Positions 10,341-19,591 of a stretch of 50,466 nucleotides of DNA are shown piece after piece. The first letter of the stretch is position 1, and each line of letters begins with the position of its first letter. This stretch comes from an uncultured Bacteroidales bacterium. Its GTDB lineage: Bacteria; Bacteroidota; Bacteroidia; Bacteroidales; Paludibacteraceae. The position numbers and the translations under genes were made by a program. The stretch is taken from positions 1 through 50,466 of the forward strand of contig CAMEKM010000007.1 of NCBI GenBank assembly GCA_945921355.1, written 5' to 3'. Below the pieces are notes generated by a model, which did not search any database, was not told the DNA's origin, and saw only the letters and a list, made by a program, of their open reading frames with translations.

Positions 10341-10455
10341 GCTTGCAAGATATTCTATGCAGGTTTCGGGACCTGAAGGAGTGCGACGGAACGCACTCCG
10401 AGCGCAGCGCCCGAAGAGTCCCCACTCTGAGGAAACAGCGCAAGCATAGAACAAA
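10341..10455. repeat. Hairpin-rich intergenic repeat, copy A
   Basis: Lies in the gene-free stretch 10096-10596. Three consecutive stem-loops can be drawn: 10360-10375 (CAGGT/ACCTG), 10378-10399 (GGAGTGCG/CGCACTCC, perfect 8-bp stem, 6-nt loop) and 10415-10428 (AGAGT/ACTCT around CCCC). A related sequence occurs at 34702-34810: 32 of 36 positions agree between 10419-10454 and 34774-34809, and 24 of 33 between 10368-10400 and 34725-34757. No open reading frame of note. It may be a structured RNA or a decayed mobile-element remnant. The rest of the gap shows only AT-rich sequence, a GGTCAC/GTGACC inverted repeat (10502-10535) and a weak hairpin at 10553-10575. Confidence 0.6.
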
Positions 10456-10596
10456 ACAAAGACATCCGTGGGATATCTGTGGGCTTTCGGTGGTAGTATT
10501 AGGTCACGCTTAAGTTGACTGCGGGCTACGTGACCACTTCGCGACCACTGTAGCACATCTATGGCCTAAATGTGCCTTATTTGTAAGCAAACCAAT

Positions 10597-11475
10597 TCAA
10601 TGATCAAATGTATAGACACTATCTTGGCTTAACTTAATGGTATATTCAGAAGCTCCCATACCACACCAATAACCATTTCCATCTTGGATATTACTAATGA
10701 TATTGCTATGCGTTTCCATAAAAAATAACCCTTGCGTAAGGTTCTGAGCAATGTAACTATCCCAGAACAGATATTCTGCTTCACCTACCTTCGCGAACTT
10801 GATATCAATATCAATGCTATCTGTTTGCGGGAATAAGGTTTGTAGCATCATTTCCTCTCCTGTAAAATTGATTGGATTGTTAATGCTCAATTTCAATTGT
10901 TTTTGAGAGGCTCGGAATGCCCCCATTGGACAAATCTTGTATTGTTTGTCATTGGTAGTACGTGCCATAATAATGTATGGCTCGCCTATTTCCAATTGAT
11001 TGGCATATCCGATTACATTTACTTTTCGATTGTTTATATTTGTTCGAATAGAATCAAATATCGCTTTTTCTGGGATAATGGTTTTTGATTTAGCAGAGAA
11101 ATTTTTATAAGTTGCATGTAAACTGTATGATTTTCCTACTTCTCCACGCATCTTTGTTGTTGTGTATATATAAGGAGGTAAATAATTCGTATCCACCCTG
11201 CCTGTTAGTATAACCGAATCTTCACCATCAAACAATACAACTTTACCAAAAAGCACCATGTGTTCTTCCAACACATCTAACAACTGCGTATTATCAGGAT
11301 CAGAAGAAGCATCTAATGAATAACTTGTATGTAACATCACAATAGGATGCTTACCTGCATCTATCCACCCTTCAACAACCATTTTGGTATGGTCCATATC
11401 CTCAGGCTCACAGCCGATTAAACATAACGACAGTAGGAGAATGCAAATAATATGAGAATAGTTAGAATTTACCAT
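10597..11475 (-). CDS. DUF4249-type outer-membrane lipoprotein
   Basis: A 292-residue lipoprotein with lipobox LIGC (lipidated Cys22). The early VVEGWIDAGKHPIVMLHTSYSLD followed by a beta-sandwich matches the DUF4249 pattern, in which a lipidated protein partners an adjacent TonB-dependent receptor. It overlaps that receptor gene by 14 bp (11462-11475), so it is translationally coupled as the last gene of the operon starting at 15142. It presumably acts at the cell surface or periplasmic face as an accessory to the receptor. The substrate is unknown. Family assignment rests on N-terminal pattern and context, not a profile search. Confidence 0.75.
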   Translation of the reverse strand: MVNSNYSHIICILLLSLCLIGCEPEDMDHTKMVVEGWIDAGKHPIVMLHTSYSLDASSDPDNTQLLDVLEEHMVLFGKVVLFDGEDSVILTGRVDTNYLPPYIYTTTKMRGEVGKSYSLHATYKNFSAKSKTIIPEKAIFDSIRTNINNRKVNVIGYANQLEIGEPYIIMARTTNDKQYKICPMGAFRASQKQLKLSINNPINFTGEEMMLQTLFPQTDSIDIDIKFAKVGEAEYLFWDSYIAQNLTQGLFFMETHSNIISNIQDGNGYWCGMGASEYTIKLSQDSVYTFDH

Positions 11476-13498
11476 AGATGCTAATTGATGGAATAATTGT
11501 ACTCAAAGTTGTTCCCATAATAGGTTTTAGATTCTCCCGATAAACAACAAATTGTGCATTTTTGTGGCAATACACATTATACAACGATAGATTAATACCC
11601 AATTCGTGGTCTTGCGTTTTAATAATATCACACGAGCAACTCAAATCTAATCTATTATATAAGGGCATATGTGCTCCATTAAATGTGGAATACCTACAAA
11701 TCATATTCCCATTCAATATATATGCTTCTTCAGCTTTGGTATATGGTAGTCCACTTGCCAAAACAAATTGTCCGCCCACGGTCCAGCGTTTGGCAAAGCG
11801 AGCATTCAATACGATATTTAAGTCATGTCTTCTTTCGTGGCTTGCGGAATAGATATATTCTTGACTTCCATCTAATGCGGGCAGTTTTCGTTTTGCCCAA
11901 CATAGTGAGTAGGATATATATCCAGTGATGATACCTTGGTTGCGTTGTAGCATCAGATTTAATCCATAATTGCGTCCTGCACCAGTAATTAGATATTTTT
12001 CGTAATCAAATCCTTGATTTATCAATTGAACAATATTTCCCAATGATTCTACAACACCATATAATTGCTTAAAATACCCTTCTGCTTGCAACGTCCATTT
12101 CTTGTTCAAGAACGAAGCTGAGTAACGTAAACTTGTTCCTACTGCACGTTCCGCTTGTAAAGTAGAATCCGCTAACATAAAAAAGTCGGTAGGTAATCCA
12201 CCACCCGTTAATCCTGCTTTGTGGAAAAATTGTGTGTAGCTGCCCGCATGCAAACTAATTTCGTGATTTTCTGCAGGAGTAAATTGAAACGTAATACGTG
12301 GGTCACATCCCCAAAAGAGTTGATTGCTATGAAAGATACTCCCATGTACCCCCATATGATATGCAAACCATTCATTTACCCCATGTCTCAAATCAACTCC
12401 TACTGACGCTTCATCTCCATGTCGTAGAGGTTTAGGTTTCGGCAATTCCATTACACCTATACCTCCTGTAGAGGAGAATTGTAATGGTTGATAAAAATAA
12501 TGTGTATAATCTGCGCTTACGTTTAGCATTATATCATGGCGCAAACGCTTACTTAATCTATTTTTTACATCCAAAGAGGACCAGCCAGCATCTGTATAAA
12601 CATTGGTGGCAAGTGCGTTTACAGAAATATGATTATCAAATCCTGAATAACTAATAGAGGTTCGCCAATTGCCTCCATTAAGGCGATGATTCCAGTAGGC
12701 AGAACCCACAATATTATGCCAATGAATACCTACACCGAACGTTAATGAGTCTGCTATATTTATATTGTCACGACTAAAGAATCCAGTAATTACAATCTCA
12801 TCATTTTCCGTAGGATGGATTGCATATGTGAGGTTCGTATCCCAAAAATTGTAACCCAGACCTACTCCTTGTATTTGTAACCACTTGCCATATAGCATAT
12901 TTATATAAGAAGCTCGTCCTGATAACCACAACGCAGATTTTTTGCCACAAGGAATCGTTAATGTGGCATCACTACTTATTAAACCAATATTGCCTTCTAC
13001 ACCAAATCGCAGAGGTTGTAAGTGTTGTGTTTCCACATTCACCAATCCTCCAACACGATTTTCCATAGTACCTCTGTGTTCTGCTTGTTCTACCGTCATG
13101 GTGGAAAAGTGAGGTGCAATGAAAGTGGAGTATAAACCTAATAAGTGATTAGGGTAATAAATGGGGGCTCCATTTATACTGGTCAGAGTTTGGTAATCAT
13201 CACAACCTTGGATATGTATACCAGCAGAAGTTTCATTGTTAGTAGAGATTCCTGCTAACGATTGGAGGTAACGAATCGGATCGCTAACCCCTAAGAACTT
13301 AGGCATTTGACTAATGGCAGACATATCGACTACCATTTTATTGCCACGTTGCTCTACAATAGTTTGTGTCTTTTTTTGAACAACAGTAACTTCCTCTAAT
13401 TCTCTATTAAAAGTAACTGCACTATCATTATAGGTCACTTGCCCCATCAGGGACAAGTGACCTAATAATAGAATAAAAAGCAAAACTATTTTTTGCAC
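11462..13498 (-). CDS. TonB-dependent receptor of the DUF4249-associated type
   Basis: Outer-membrane receptor (678 aa) with a signal peptide of about 19 residues. After a short linker with LEEVTVVQKK comes a plug domain: DPIRYLQSLAGIST, GIHIQGCDDYQTLTSINGAPI, then VEQAEHRGTMENRVGGLVNV. The 22-strand barrel fills the rest and ends ISIYGKF with a terminal Phe. It lacks the N-terminal carboxypeptidase-regulatory-like domain of SusC-type receptors. It sits between an unknown lipoprotein (15-bp gap) and a DUF4249 lipoprotein (overlap), which argues for a three-component transporter. Sugar, peptide or siderophore substrates cannot be distinguished. Confidence 0.85.
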   Translation of the reverse strand: MQKIVLLFILLLGHLSLMGQVTYNDSAVTFNRELEEVTVVQKKTQTIVEQRGNKMVVDMSAISQMPKFLGVSDPIRYLQSLAGISTNNETSAGIHIQGCDDYQTLTSINGAPIYYPNHLLGLYSTFIAPHFSTMTVEQAEHRGTMENRVGGLVNVETQHLQPLRFGVEGNIGLISSDATLTIPCGKKSALWLSGRASYINMLYGKWLQIQGVGLGYNFWDTNLTYAIHPTENDEIVITGFFSRDNINIADSLTFGVGIHWHNIVGSAYWNHRLNGGNWRTSISYSGFDNHISVNALATNVYTDAGWSSLDVKNRLSKRLRHDIMLNVSADYTHYFYQPLQFSSTGGIGVMELPKPKPLRHGDEASVGVDLRHGVNEWFAYHMGVHGSIFHSNQLFWGCDPRITFQFTPAENHEISLHAGSYTQFFHKAGLTGGGLPTDFFMLADSTLQAERAVGTSLRYSASFLNKKWTLQAEGYFKQLYGVVESLGNIVQLINQGFDYEKYLITGAGRNYGLNLMLQRNQGIITGYISYSLCWAKRKLPALDGSQEYIYSASHERRHDLNIVLNARFAKRWTVGGQFVLASGLPYTKAEEAYILNGNMICRYSTFNGAHMPLYNRLDLSCSCDIIKTQDHELGINLSLYNVYCHKNAQFVVYRENLKPIMGTTLSTIIPSISIYGKF

Positions 13499-13513
13499 TT
13501 TAGCGAAAAGATA

Positions 13514-15142
13514 TTAGAAATCTAAATCCACTACGAAATCTTCAGGAAAAATAAGATGATGTTTATCAAGTGCAATATAACTATTTGCTAACTCTTCTAT
13601 CAAATCAATCAAACCAAGGAATTTAGAAGAGTTGAAATATGTCATCACAGCAATACTGGTTTCCTCTTGTGGGAAGTACATTACTGGTTCTATATTATAG
13701 CAAGTATAATGAATAGGATCAGGAAGATTGGTATAAGAATCATCTCCACGCATCCAGCTAACAGGATCATATGTGTCATTTTCTTCGTATGTATCCATTA
13801 GCACTTTTGCCTGTTCTGTGGTCGTGTTGTTGTAATATACTGATAGATAAGCATATTTATTTAAGAAACTGCATTGCTCTTGTTTTGCATTTAATGTGTA
13901 GCATGGTCTTTCCCACCAAGCATTATAAGATCCTTCTTGTTCATAATATTCTGATTCACTTACCCAAGTATATGTAAAGGTTCGATTGTAATCTTCCCAA
14001 TTATAATCATTGTATTTATCCTCCCAATTGTAGTAGGCATCTATCAATGCTGCACCATCAGTAACACCACCTTTTATTTGAACTTTACCCAAAATATCCA
14101 CTTTAGCTTCACCTGCGCCAACTTTACCTAATAATGATGCATATTTGTCACCATATTCCTCTAACCAATTTTCGACTTCTTCTTCAGTAATATCTTTGCC
14201 ACCTTCCCAAGATATTAATTCGTACTTAGGAAGGCTCGCAGCAGCTGCTACGAGGGGCTTATCTCCATAACTAAAGGAACATACTGCAGATGCCGCCGTG
14301 GTGCTAACCTTAGTTTCTTCTGCAAATTTCAAATTGATAACTTGCAAATTCATAGAGGTATTTGCATAATCCTCTAAATTGGAGTCCCAATTAAATGCAA
14401 ATGAAATCAATGCTTCATTTCCATGTTTTAAATGCATTTTGATAGTTGTTGGAACCTTTACGCGAATAGTGCGTTTACCGTCAGAAATATACTCACCATT
14501 TTCCCAATCGGTAACCCATTCTCCCAAAGATTCATCCCATACTTCAGGATATTCCCAATGGCCATCTTCGTAAGTGTATGAACCTTCTATCTCCTTACCT
14601 TCACCCCATACTTTGAGCTCGCATTGGATACCTTCTGCATCAGAGAACTTGGCAGTAATTGATGGCTCATCTATCTTTGTGATTTTCACAGTTTTAGTCT
14701 TATCATCAAATTCAATTACACGACCAAACTTTGAAAGTGTGAGCAAAATCTCTTTGTCTTCCAAAGAGACTTTCTCTTTACCATTAATGGCAGCAATCAT
14801 GCGACGTGGCATACCAAAGAACGATTCGAATTCAGTAGAATAAATATCATCTAATTCATTTCCGAACTCTTCACCTATAGAATCCCAATCGTATTTTTCG
14901 TATTTGTAGTACAACTCATCGGCTAATTCAACAGCAGCTCTTTGATCTTCTGGGTTAAAGGTGTTGAGTAATTCCTCACCTACATCCACTAAAAGATCCT
15001 TTTGTGCGTCAGGAGAGAGTAATTCCATCTCACCTTTTGGTTCTTCAGGAAGATTTCCATCTGGATCTTTTGTTTCATCACAACTTGACAGACATACACT
15101 TGTACACAGTGCTAATGCCCAAAATAAATAATTCTTTTTCAT
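13514..15142 (-). CDS. Large acidic lipoprotein of unknown function
   Basis: A 542-residue predicted lipoprotein; lipobox LSSC places the lipidated Cys at residue 21, followed by an acidic, Pro-containing tether (CDETKDPDGNLPEEPKGEME). The body is rich in Glu, Asp, Trp and Tyr, with segments such as YYKYEKYDWDSIGEEFGNEL and YYNWEDKYNDYNWEDYNRTF. I do not recognise a family. It is the first gene of the operon with the TonB receptor and DUF4249 lipoprotein, so a surface-exposed binding role is plausible but unproven. A promoter box at 15486-15493 gives it a leader of about 340 nt. Confidence 0.75.
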   Translation of the reverse strand: MKKNYLFWALALCTSVCLSSCDETKDPDGNLPEEPKGEMELLSPDAQKDLLVDVGEELLNTFNPEDQRAAVELADELYYKYEKYDWDSIGEEFGNELDDIYSTEFESFFGMPRRMIAAINGKEKVSLEDKEILLTLSKFGRVIEFDDKTKTVKITKIDEPSITAKFSDAEGIQCELKVWGEGKEIEGSYTYEDGHWEYPEVWDESLGEWVTDWENGEYISDGKRTIRVKVPTTIKMHLKHGNEALISFAFNWDSNLEDYANTSMNLQVINLKFAEETKVSTTAASAVCSFSYGDKPLVAAAASLPKYELISWEGGKDITEEEVENWLEEYGDKYASLLGKVGAGEAKVDILGKVQIKGGVTDGAALIDAYYNWEDKYNDYNWEDYNRTFTYTWVSESEYYEQEGSYNAWWERPCYTLNAKQEQCSFLNKYAYLSVYYNNTTTEQAKVLMDTYEENDTYDPVSWMRGDDSYTNLPDPIHYTCYNIEPVMYFPQEETSIAVMTYFNSSKFLGLIDLIEELANSYIALDKHHLIFPEDFVVDLDF

Positions 15143-15485
15143 AATTTGTTTTTTTATACATGCCTACTCTTCATCGGATTTTCGGCTGCTTCCGTTTATT
15201 ATTTAGTTGATTGTTTAACAACTTCAGAGGCATACAATGCACGTGTGCGCATATACGCACGCATGACACCTTATAAAGTGCACTAAGGATGTTTTATATC
15301 CCGTAGGACATCTATCGTTGCTAAGTCCTGATTCTTTTTCCGAAACTTGCGACATTTCGATTCGTCAGAACAGAGCGCTAATAAACGCCTTTTTAATATG
15401 TCTGCTACCCTCCGCCAATAATGTCAGCCATCCCTCAGCGCAGGTTCTTATCTCGCTCGAATGCTCGAACGATTTTTTCACGGTG
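15143..15485 (-). other. Long 5' leader of the lipoprotein/TonB/DUF4249 operon
   Basis: Gene-free stretch between the promoter box and the lipoprotein start. On the transcribed strand several stem-loops can be drawn: 15305-15329 (AGGAC/GTCCT arms), 15269-15288 (CCTTA/TAAGG arms) and 15237-15264 (ATGC/GCAT outside GTGCG/CGCAC with an internal bulge). No riboswitch class that I know was recognised; a cobalamin box was looked for and not seen. The sequence is less AT-rich than typical promoters here and contains no convincing ORF. Confidence 0.5.
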
Positions 15486-15493
15486 CAAAGTTA
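15486..15493 (-). promoter_or_regulatory. -7 promoter box for the lipoprotein operon
   Basis: Minus strand TAACTTTG, a full match to TAnnTTTG, 344 bp upstream of the lipoprotein start. The -33 region is only weakly TTTC-like. Confidence 0.6.
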
Positions 15494-15531
15494 CAACATT
15501 TTTTTGAAACCTGCAAGCATATACATACAAA

Positions 15532-15567
15532 AATCGTCATTTATGTCCCAAAACATAAATGACGATT
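15532..15567 (-). terminator. Terminator downstream of parC
   Basis: Perfect 15-bp stem (15532-15546 with 15553-15567) and 6-nt loop CCCAAA, starting 28 bp past the parC stop. On the minus strand the stem is followed by TTTTTG, a typical intrinsic terminator. Confidence 0.85.
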
Positions 15568-15594
15568 AATAACTATAACTAATGGGGTTATTCC

Positions 15595-18237
15595 TTAAAA
15601 CAAACTCAGTTGTTCTTCTATAGGTTTGCTATCTTCAGGTACTTCGTTGGTAATCGTGAATGGCACATCTACTACAGGCTGCACCTCTTGTTCTTTATCC
15701 TCCACGCCATCGCTCTCTTCCTCTTGATCATTGGTGTCATCGCTTTCTTCGCTATTCTCCTCTTCTATCACTTCTGGTTCTGGAGTAATGTCTTCTATCT
15801 TCGCCACATCCAATGTAGAGAAACGTTTTCCCTTAGCTTTGGGTGACTTAGCCTCGATAAACTCAGCCATCAGCACCTCCATATCTGGCTTGGTATCATC
15901 CACAAACGTGATGCGGAAGATGGCTTCTTCGCGATCAGAAAGCACAGCTATCTTGCTGTCGCTATTCTCACCCAGCATGTTTTGCGACTTCAGTTGAGCA
16001 TCTAATTGGAAGCGCTTGCCATAGTAATATCCCAAATCCGCATTCCACATCGCCAATGACCACACTTTATCGCTATCAAACTTCTCAATACGCAAGATAT
16101 TTGAATCGAAATGCGCAGTCAAGTCGAAAGTGGTGAGGTAATAATCACCATTTTGAGTAATCACGAGAATACGATCTTCTTCGACAAACTCACCCAAATA
16201 AACGCCTTGACCGTCGTAATTGAGGCGCAAGATGTCGGGATCAAACCACACTTTGCGTCCACCCAAAGTGGAATGACCCTTTTGTTTTAAGGTGATTGAT
16301 TTTACTTCGTATTTGGTGAGCACATTGCCTCGTGCAGTACGGCTCTTAATTGCCAATTCACTCAAGTCCTTGATCACCTCCAACTTCTTGAGATGGAGGG
16401 CAGGTTTGAGTTGGATACGTATTACCTCAGCTTCACCGTTGGGGTTAGCAGTGAAATACATCACGCGCGAACCCGCTTTGCCTTGCGTTAGGTCGTATTC
16501 CTTATCGCGAGCTACACCAGTAACGGCAAAACGCTTCATGTAGCAAACACCTTTCTTACCATCACGATAGATGGCATTATAGATAGTGCGATGGTCGTTC
16601 TTACGGAAGATGTCAATATGGATAATGTCGGCTCCAACAAAGACTTTGTCTGCGACCTTTACCACCTTGTATTTTCCATCTCGATGGAAAATAATCACCT
16701 CGTCTATATCCGAGCAATTGAAAAGGAATTCATCTTTCTTCAATCCCGTACCAATAAAGCCTTCAGCACGATTGATGTATAATTTCTCGTTGGCTTCTAC
16801 TACGGTTTTGATATTGATATTAGCAAAATTGCGCACCTCAGTACGACGAGGATATTTTGCTCCGTACTTCTGCTTGAGCGACTCGAACCAAGCTATCGTA
16901 TAATCGGTAAGATTCTTAAGATTCTTGATAGTGGTTTTGATTTTCTTATCCAAATCGCGCATCAACTCGTCAGCTTTCTTTGAGTCAAAACGTGTGATAC
17001 GAATCATACGTATCTCAAATAAACGCTCAATATCCTCGCGACGAACTTCACGAATTAACTGCGCCTTCCAAGGTTCGAGAGCTTGATCAACAAAAGCAAT
17101 CAGTTTCTCTTTGTCGGGAGCATTTTCGTATCCTTCTTCCTTATATATACGATTTTCGATAAAAATTTTCTCCAAAGAAGTATAGAAATACTGCTCCTCT
17201 AATTCGGCTTTTTGAATTTCCAATTCCCACTTCAGTAAGGTTTTGGTATGCTCTACCGACATACGAAGCAACTCGCTCACATTAGTGAATACTGGCTTCT
17301 TGTTTTGCACCACGCAGCAGTTAGGCGATATATTGGCTTCGCAATCTGTGAAAGCATACAATGCATCGATTGCCTTGTCTGACGAACTGCCAGGTGCCAA
17401 TTGCACAACAATCTTGGCTTCTTCTGCCGTGAAATCATCTACTTTGCGAATCTTGATTTTACCTTTTTGATTCGCGCGCAAGATAGTCTCAATAATCTTG
17501 CCTGTAGTAGTACTATATGGTATTTCGCTAATAATCAGCGTTTTGTTATCGTCTGCCTTTTGAATTTTCGCACGTATACGAATCATTCCACCACGTTCAC
17601 CATCATTATAACGGCTCACGTCAATCTCACCACCCGTTGGAAAATCAGGATAGAGCAAGAACTCCTCACCTCGCAAATGTGCCAATGCTGCATCACAAAT
17701 CTCACAGAAGTTATGTGGCAGAATCTTCGAATTCAAACCTACCGCAATACCCTCTACACCTTGCGCCAAAAGCAATGGGAACTTGATTGGTAGATGAATA
17801 GGCTCCTTCTTGCGACCGTCATACGACATCATCCAATGGGTGGTCTTCGGATTGAAGACCGTTTCCAAAGCAAATTTGCTAAGGCGAGCCTCAATATAAC
17901 GCGGTGCAGCAGCCCCATCGCCCGTAAGGATATTTCCCCAGTTACCTTGGCAATCAATCAGCAAATCCTTTTGCCCCAATTGCACCAATGCATCACCTAT
18001 ACTGGCATCACCATGTGGGTGATATTGCATGGTTTGACCGACGATATTAGCAACCTTATTGAACTTACCGTCATCTACACACTTCATCGCGTGTAGGATA
18101 CGACGCTGCACAGGCTTGAGCCCATCCTCCATAGCGGGGACAGCACGCTCAAGAATCACGTACGAAGCATAGTCCAAGAACCAGTCTTGGTACATGCCCG
18201 TCAAATGCTGTTTGATTGCGTCGTTGTTTTCAGCCAT
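15595..18237 (-). CDS. parC: DNA topoisomerase IV subunit A (ParC/GyrA family)
   Basis: Type IIA topoisomerase A subunit (880 aa) that cuts and reseals DNA for chromosome decatenation. The catalytic pair R113-Y114 lies in APRYIEARLS. The winged-helix segment contains YHPHGDASIGDALVQLG (72-88); the position equivalent to GyrA Ser83 is Ala78, with Ser79 next, which I believe is usual for Bacteroidota ParC rather than an acquired change. Residues from about 510 form the beta-pinwheel DNA-wrapping domain, and the last 70 are very acidic (EEENSEESDDTNDQEEESDG). No parE is adjacent inside the window. A 55-residue membrane-protein gene lies 34 bp upstream and may be co-transcribed. Confidence 0.92.
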   Translation of the reverse strand: MAENNDAIKQHLTGMYQDWFLDYASYVILERAVPAMEDGLKPVQRRILHAMKCVDDGKFNKVANIVGQTMQYHPHGDASIGDALVQLGQKDLLIDCQGNWGNILTGDGAAAPRYIEARLSKFALETVFNPKTTHWMMSYDGRKKEPIHLPIKFPLLLAQGVEGIAVGLNSKILPHNFCEICDAALAHLRGEEFLLYPDFPTGGEIDVSRYNDGERGGMIRIRAKIQKADDNKTLIISEIPYSTTTGKIIETILRANQKGKIKIRKVDDFTAEEAKIVVQLAPGSSSDKAIDALYAFTDCEANISPNCCVVQNKKPVFTNVSELLRMSVEHTKTLLKWELEIQKAELEEQYFYTSLEKIFIENRIYKEEGYENAPDKEKLIAFVDQALEPWKAQLIREVRREDIERLFEIRMIRITRFDSKKADELMRDLDKKIKTTIKNLKNLTDYTIAWFESLKQKYGAKYPRRTEVRNFANINIKTVVEANEKLYINRAEGFIGTGLKKDEFLFNCSDIDEVIIFHRDGKYKVVKVADKVFVGADIIHIDIFRKNDHRTIYNAIYRDGKKGVCYMKRFAVTGVARDKEYDLTQGKAGSRVMYFTANPNGEAEVIRIQLKPALHLKKLEVIKDLSELAIKSRTARGNVLTKYEVKSITLKQKGHSTLGGRKVWFDPDILRLNYDGQGVYLGEFVEEDRILVITQNGDYYLTTFDLTAHFDSNILRIEKFDSDKVWSLAMWNADLGYYYGKRFQLDAQLKSQNMLGENSDSKIAVLSDREEAIFRITFVDDTKPDMEVLMAEFIEAKSPKAKGKRFSTLDVAKIEDITPEPEVIEEENSEESDDTNDQEEESDGVEDKEQEVQPVVDVPFTITNEVPEDSKPIEEQLSLF

Positions 18238-18271
18238 AAATCGCTTGACGGCAATAATCTGTTCTTATGTG

Positions 18272-18439
18272 TTAGAGTAAAGTCTTGTTAATGAAAATGT
18301 AGGCAAAGAGACCTGCAATCTCTAATACCAAACCTACTGCTAACAAGATGTTTACTTGCACGCCAAAGAAATATACTGCCAAGCAAACTACACCCAGCAA
18401 TACTAAAATAGCACCTAAACTTTTCAAAAATGTATTCAT
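18272..18439 (-). CDS. Small membrane protein of 55 residues
   Basis: Short gene reading MNTFLKSLGAILVLLGVVCL, continuing to INKTLL. It encodes two hydrophobic helices (about residues 8-26 and 30-50) separated by QVN. It has its own promoter box (18482-18489) 43 bp upstream and lies 34 bp before parC on the same strand. The hydrophobic pattern, clean stop and promoter make it likely real. Function is unknown; a similar short two-helix protein is, from memory, common in Bacteroidales genomes. It may be co-transcribed with parC, since no terminator separates them. Confidence 0.75.
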   Translation of the reverse strand: MNTFLKSLGAILVLLGVVCLAVYFFGVQVNILLAVGLVLEIAGLFAYIFINKTLL

Positions 18440-18481
18440 ATCGTTTGTTGTAATTTATATTGTCAGTTACAGATTCCGCTA

Positions 18482-18489
18482 CAAAGGTA
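18482..18489 (-). promoter_or_regulatory. Promoter for the 55-residue membrane protein and perhaps parC
   Basis: Minus strand TACCTTTG with an upstream TTTTG at a 20-bp spacing, a close match to the Bacteroidota TTTG-N19-21-TAnnTTTG promoter. Confidence 0.75.
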
Positions 18490-18520
18490 CTGCTTTTTTT
18501 TGAATTGTGCAAAAATAATT

Positions 18521-19591
18521 TTATTTTTTTATTCTCCACATACCTCCTGGCATGGATTTTACCACATCTTGCAGCTCCAACATCACCAATTCTGACGATA
18601 CCAGATTATACGCCAACTGCGTCTCCATTACCAATTGGTTGATATGCAAACCATCTTCTGTTTCACGCAATAGATTGACCAATTGCAATTGTTGGTCCGT
18701 CAAGTCACACACCAATTCCAGCATACTTGTTTGTACTGGCTGGTTTGGTTTTACCTCCCATTGCATCGCAGCAATCAAATCCTCTGCACATTCAATCAAC
18801 TGCGCTCTGTTCCGCTTGATTAAATCATTGCAGCCCGCACTGCATACATCATCCACGCGCCCAGGCAGAGCAAACACATCTCGTCCGTAATCTATTGCCA
18901 TATCTGCAGTTATCAACGAGCCACCTTTTTGCTTCGACTCTACCACTACCACAGCATCCGCCATACCTGCAACAATGCGATTGCGAGCTACAAAATTAAA
19001 TCGCTCTGGCTCTGTATCACGAGTATATTCCGTCAATATCCCACCCTTATCCAATGCTTGAATAGCCACATTGCGATGCAGCGCAGGATAGATTCGGTCT
19101 AAACCATGAGCAGGGATAATAATCGTAGGAATCCCCGCTTCCAACGCTGCCCGATGAGCCACCACATCTATTCCGTAGGCTAATCCACTCACAATAGTCA
19201 AATCAGGCACCTGTGCCGCTAAATCCCGCACCAATTGCCTGCACCAATCTTTTCCGCGCTCACTTGGCATACGTGTACCCACCACACTTACTACGTGTTT
19301 AGGATTGACATCTACATTACCTTTGGCATACAATAACAAAGGTGCATCTACACAATGCGCTAAACGATAGGGATAGTTCTCATCCCTAAAATAATACATT
19401 TTGATGCCATGTTTCTCGATGAATTCGAGCTCTTTGCGGGCAAAAGTCAGTGCATCAAGATTCACCAGTTCGCCATGCTGCTTGATTACCTCCGTAGCCG
19501 AACCGCACACCTCCAATGCCTGACGAATACCACGCAAACGCGTCTTATTAGCCCAAGTCAAAGCAATTCTATTTACCCACTCTTCTCTCAT
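18521..19591 (-). CDS. dprA: DNA-processing protein DprA
   Basis: DprA/Smf family (356 aa), which loads RecA on incoming single-stranded DNA during transformation. The Rossmann-like core is clear: VSVVGTRMPSERG, IVSGLAYGIDVVAHRAALEAG, IIIPAHGLDRIYP, FVARNRIVAGMADAVVVVES and GSLITADMA. An N-terminal SAM-like helical domain (1-70) precedes it and a C-terminal winged helix (about 295-356) follows, as in full-length DprA. The gene overlaps the VanZ-like gene by 23 bp and is last of the upp-vanZ-dprA run. In Bacteroidota dprA is widespread even where natural transformation is undocumented. Confidence 0.93.
   Translation of the reverse strand: MREEWVNRIALTWANKTRLRGIRQALEVCGSATEVIKQHGELVNLDALTFARKELEFIEKHGIKMYYFRDENYPYRLAHCVDAPLLLYAKGNVDVNPKHVVSVVGTRMPSERGKDWCRQLVRDLAAQVPDLTIVSGLAYGIDVVAHRAALEAGIPTIIIPAHGLDRIYPALHRNVAIQALDKGGILTEYTRDTEPERFNFVARNRIVAGMADAVVVVESKQKGGSLITADMAIDYGRDVFALPGRVDDVCSAGCNDLIKRNRAQLIECAEDLIAAMQWEVKPNQPVQTSMLELVCDLTDQQLQLVNLLRETEDGLHINQLVMETQLAYNLVSSELVMLELQDVVKSMPGGMWRIKK

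Noticed and set aside
10096..10596. tRNA, tmRNA, SRP or RNase P RNA in the gene-free stretch
   Set aside because: No cloverleaf or family-specific conserved core could be found; only local hairpins are visible.
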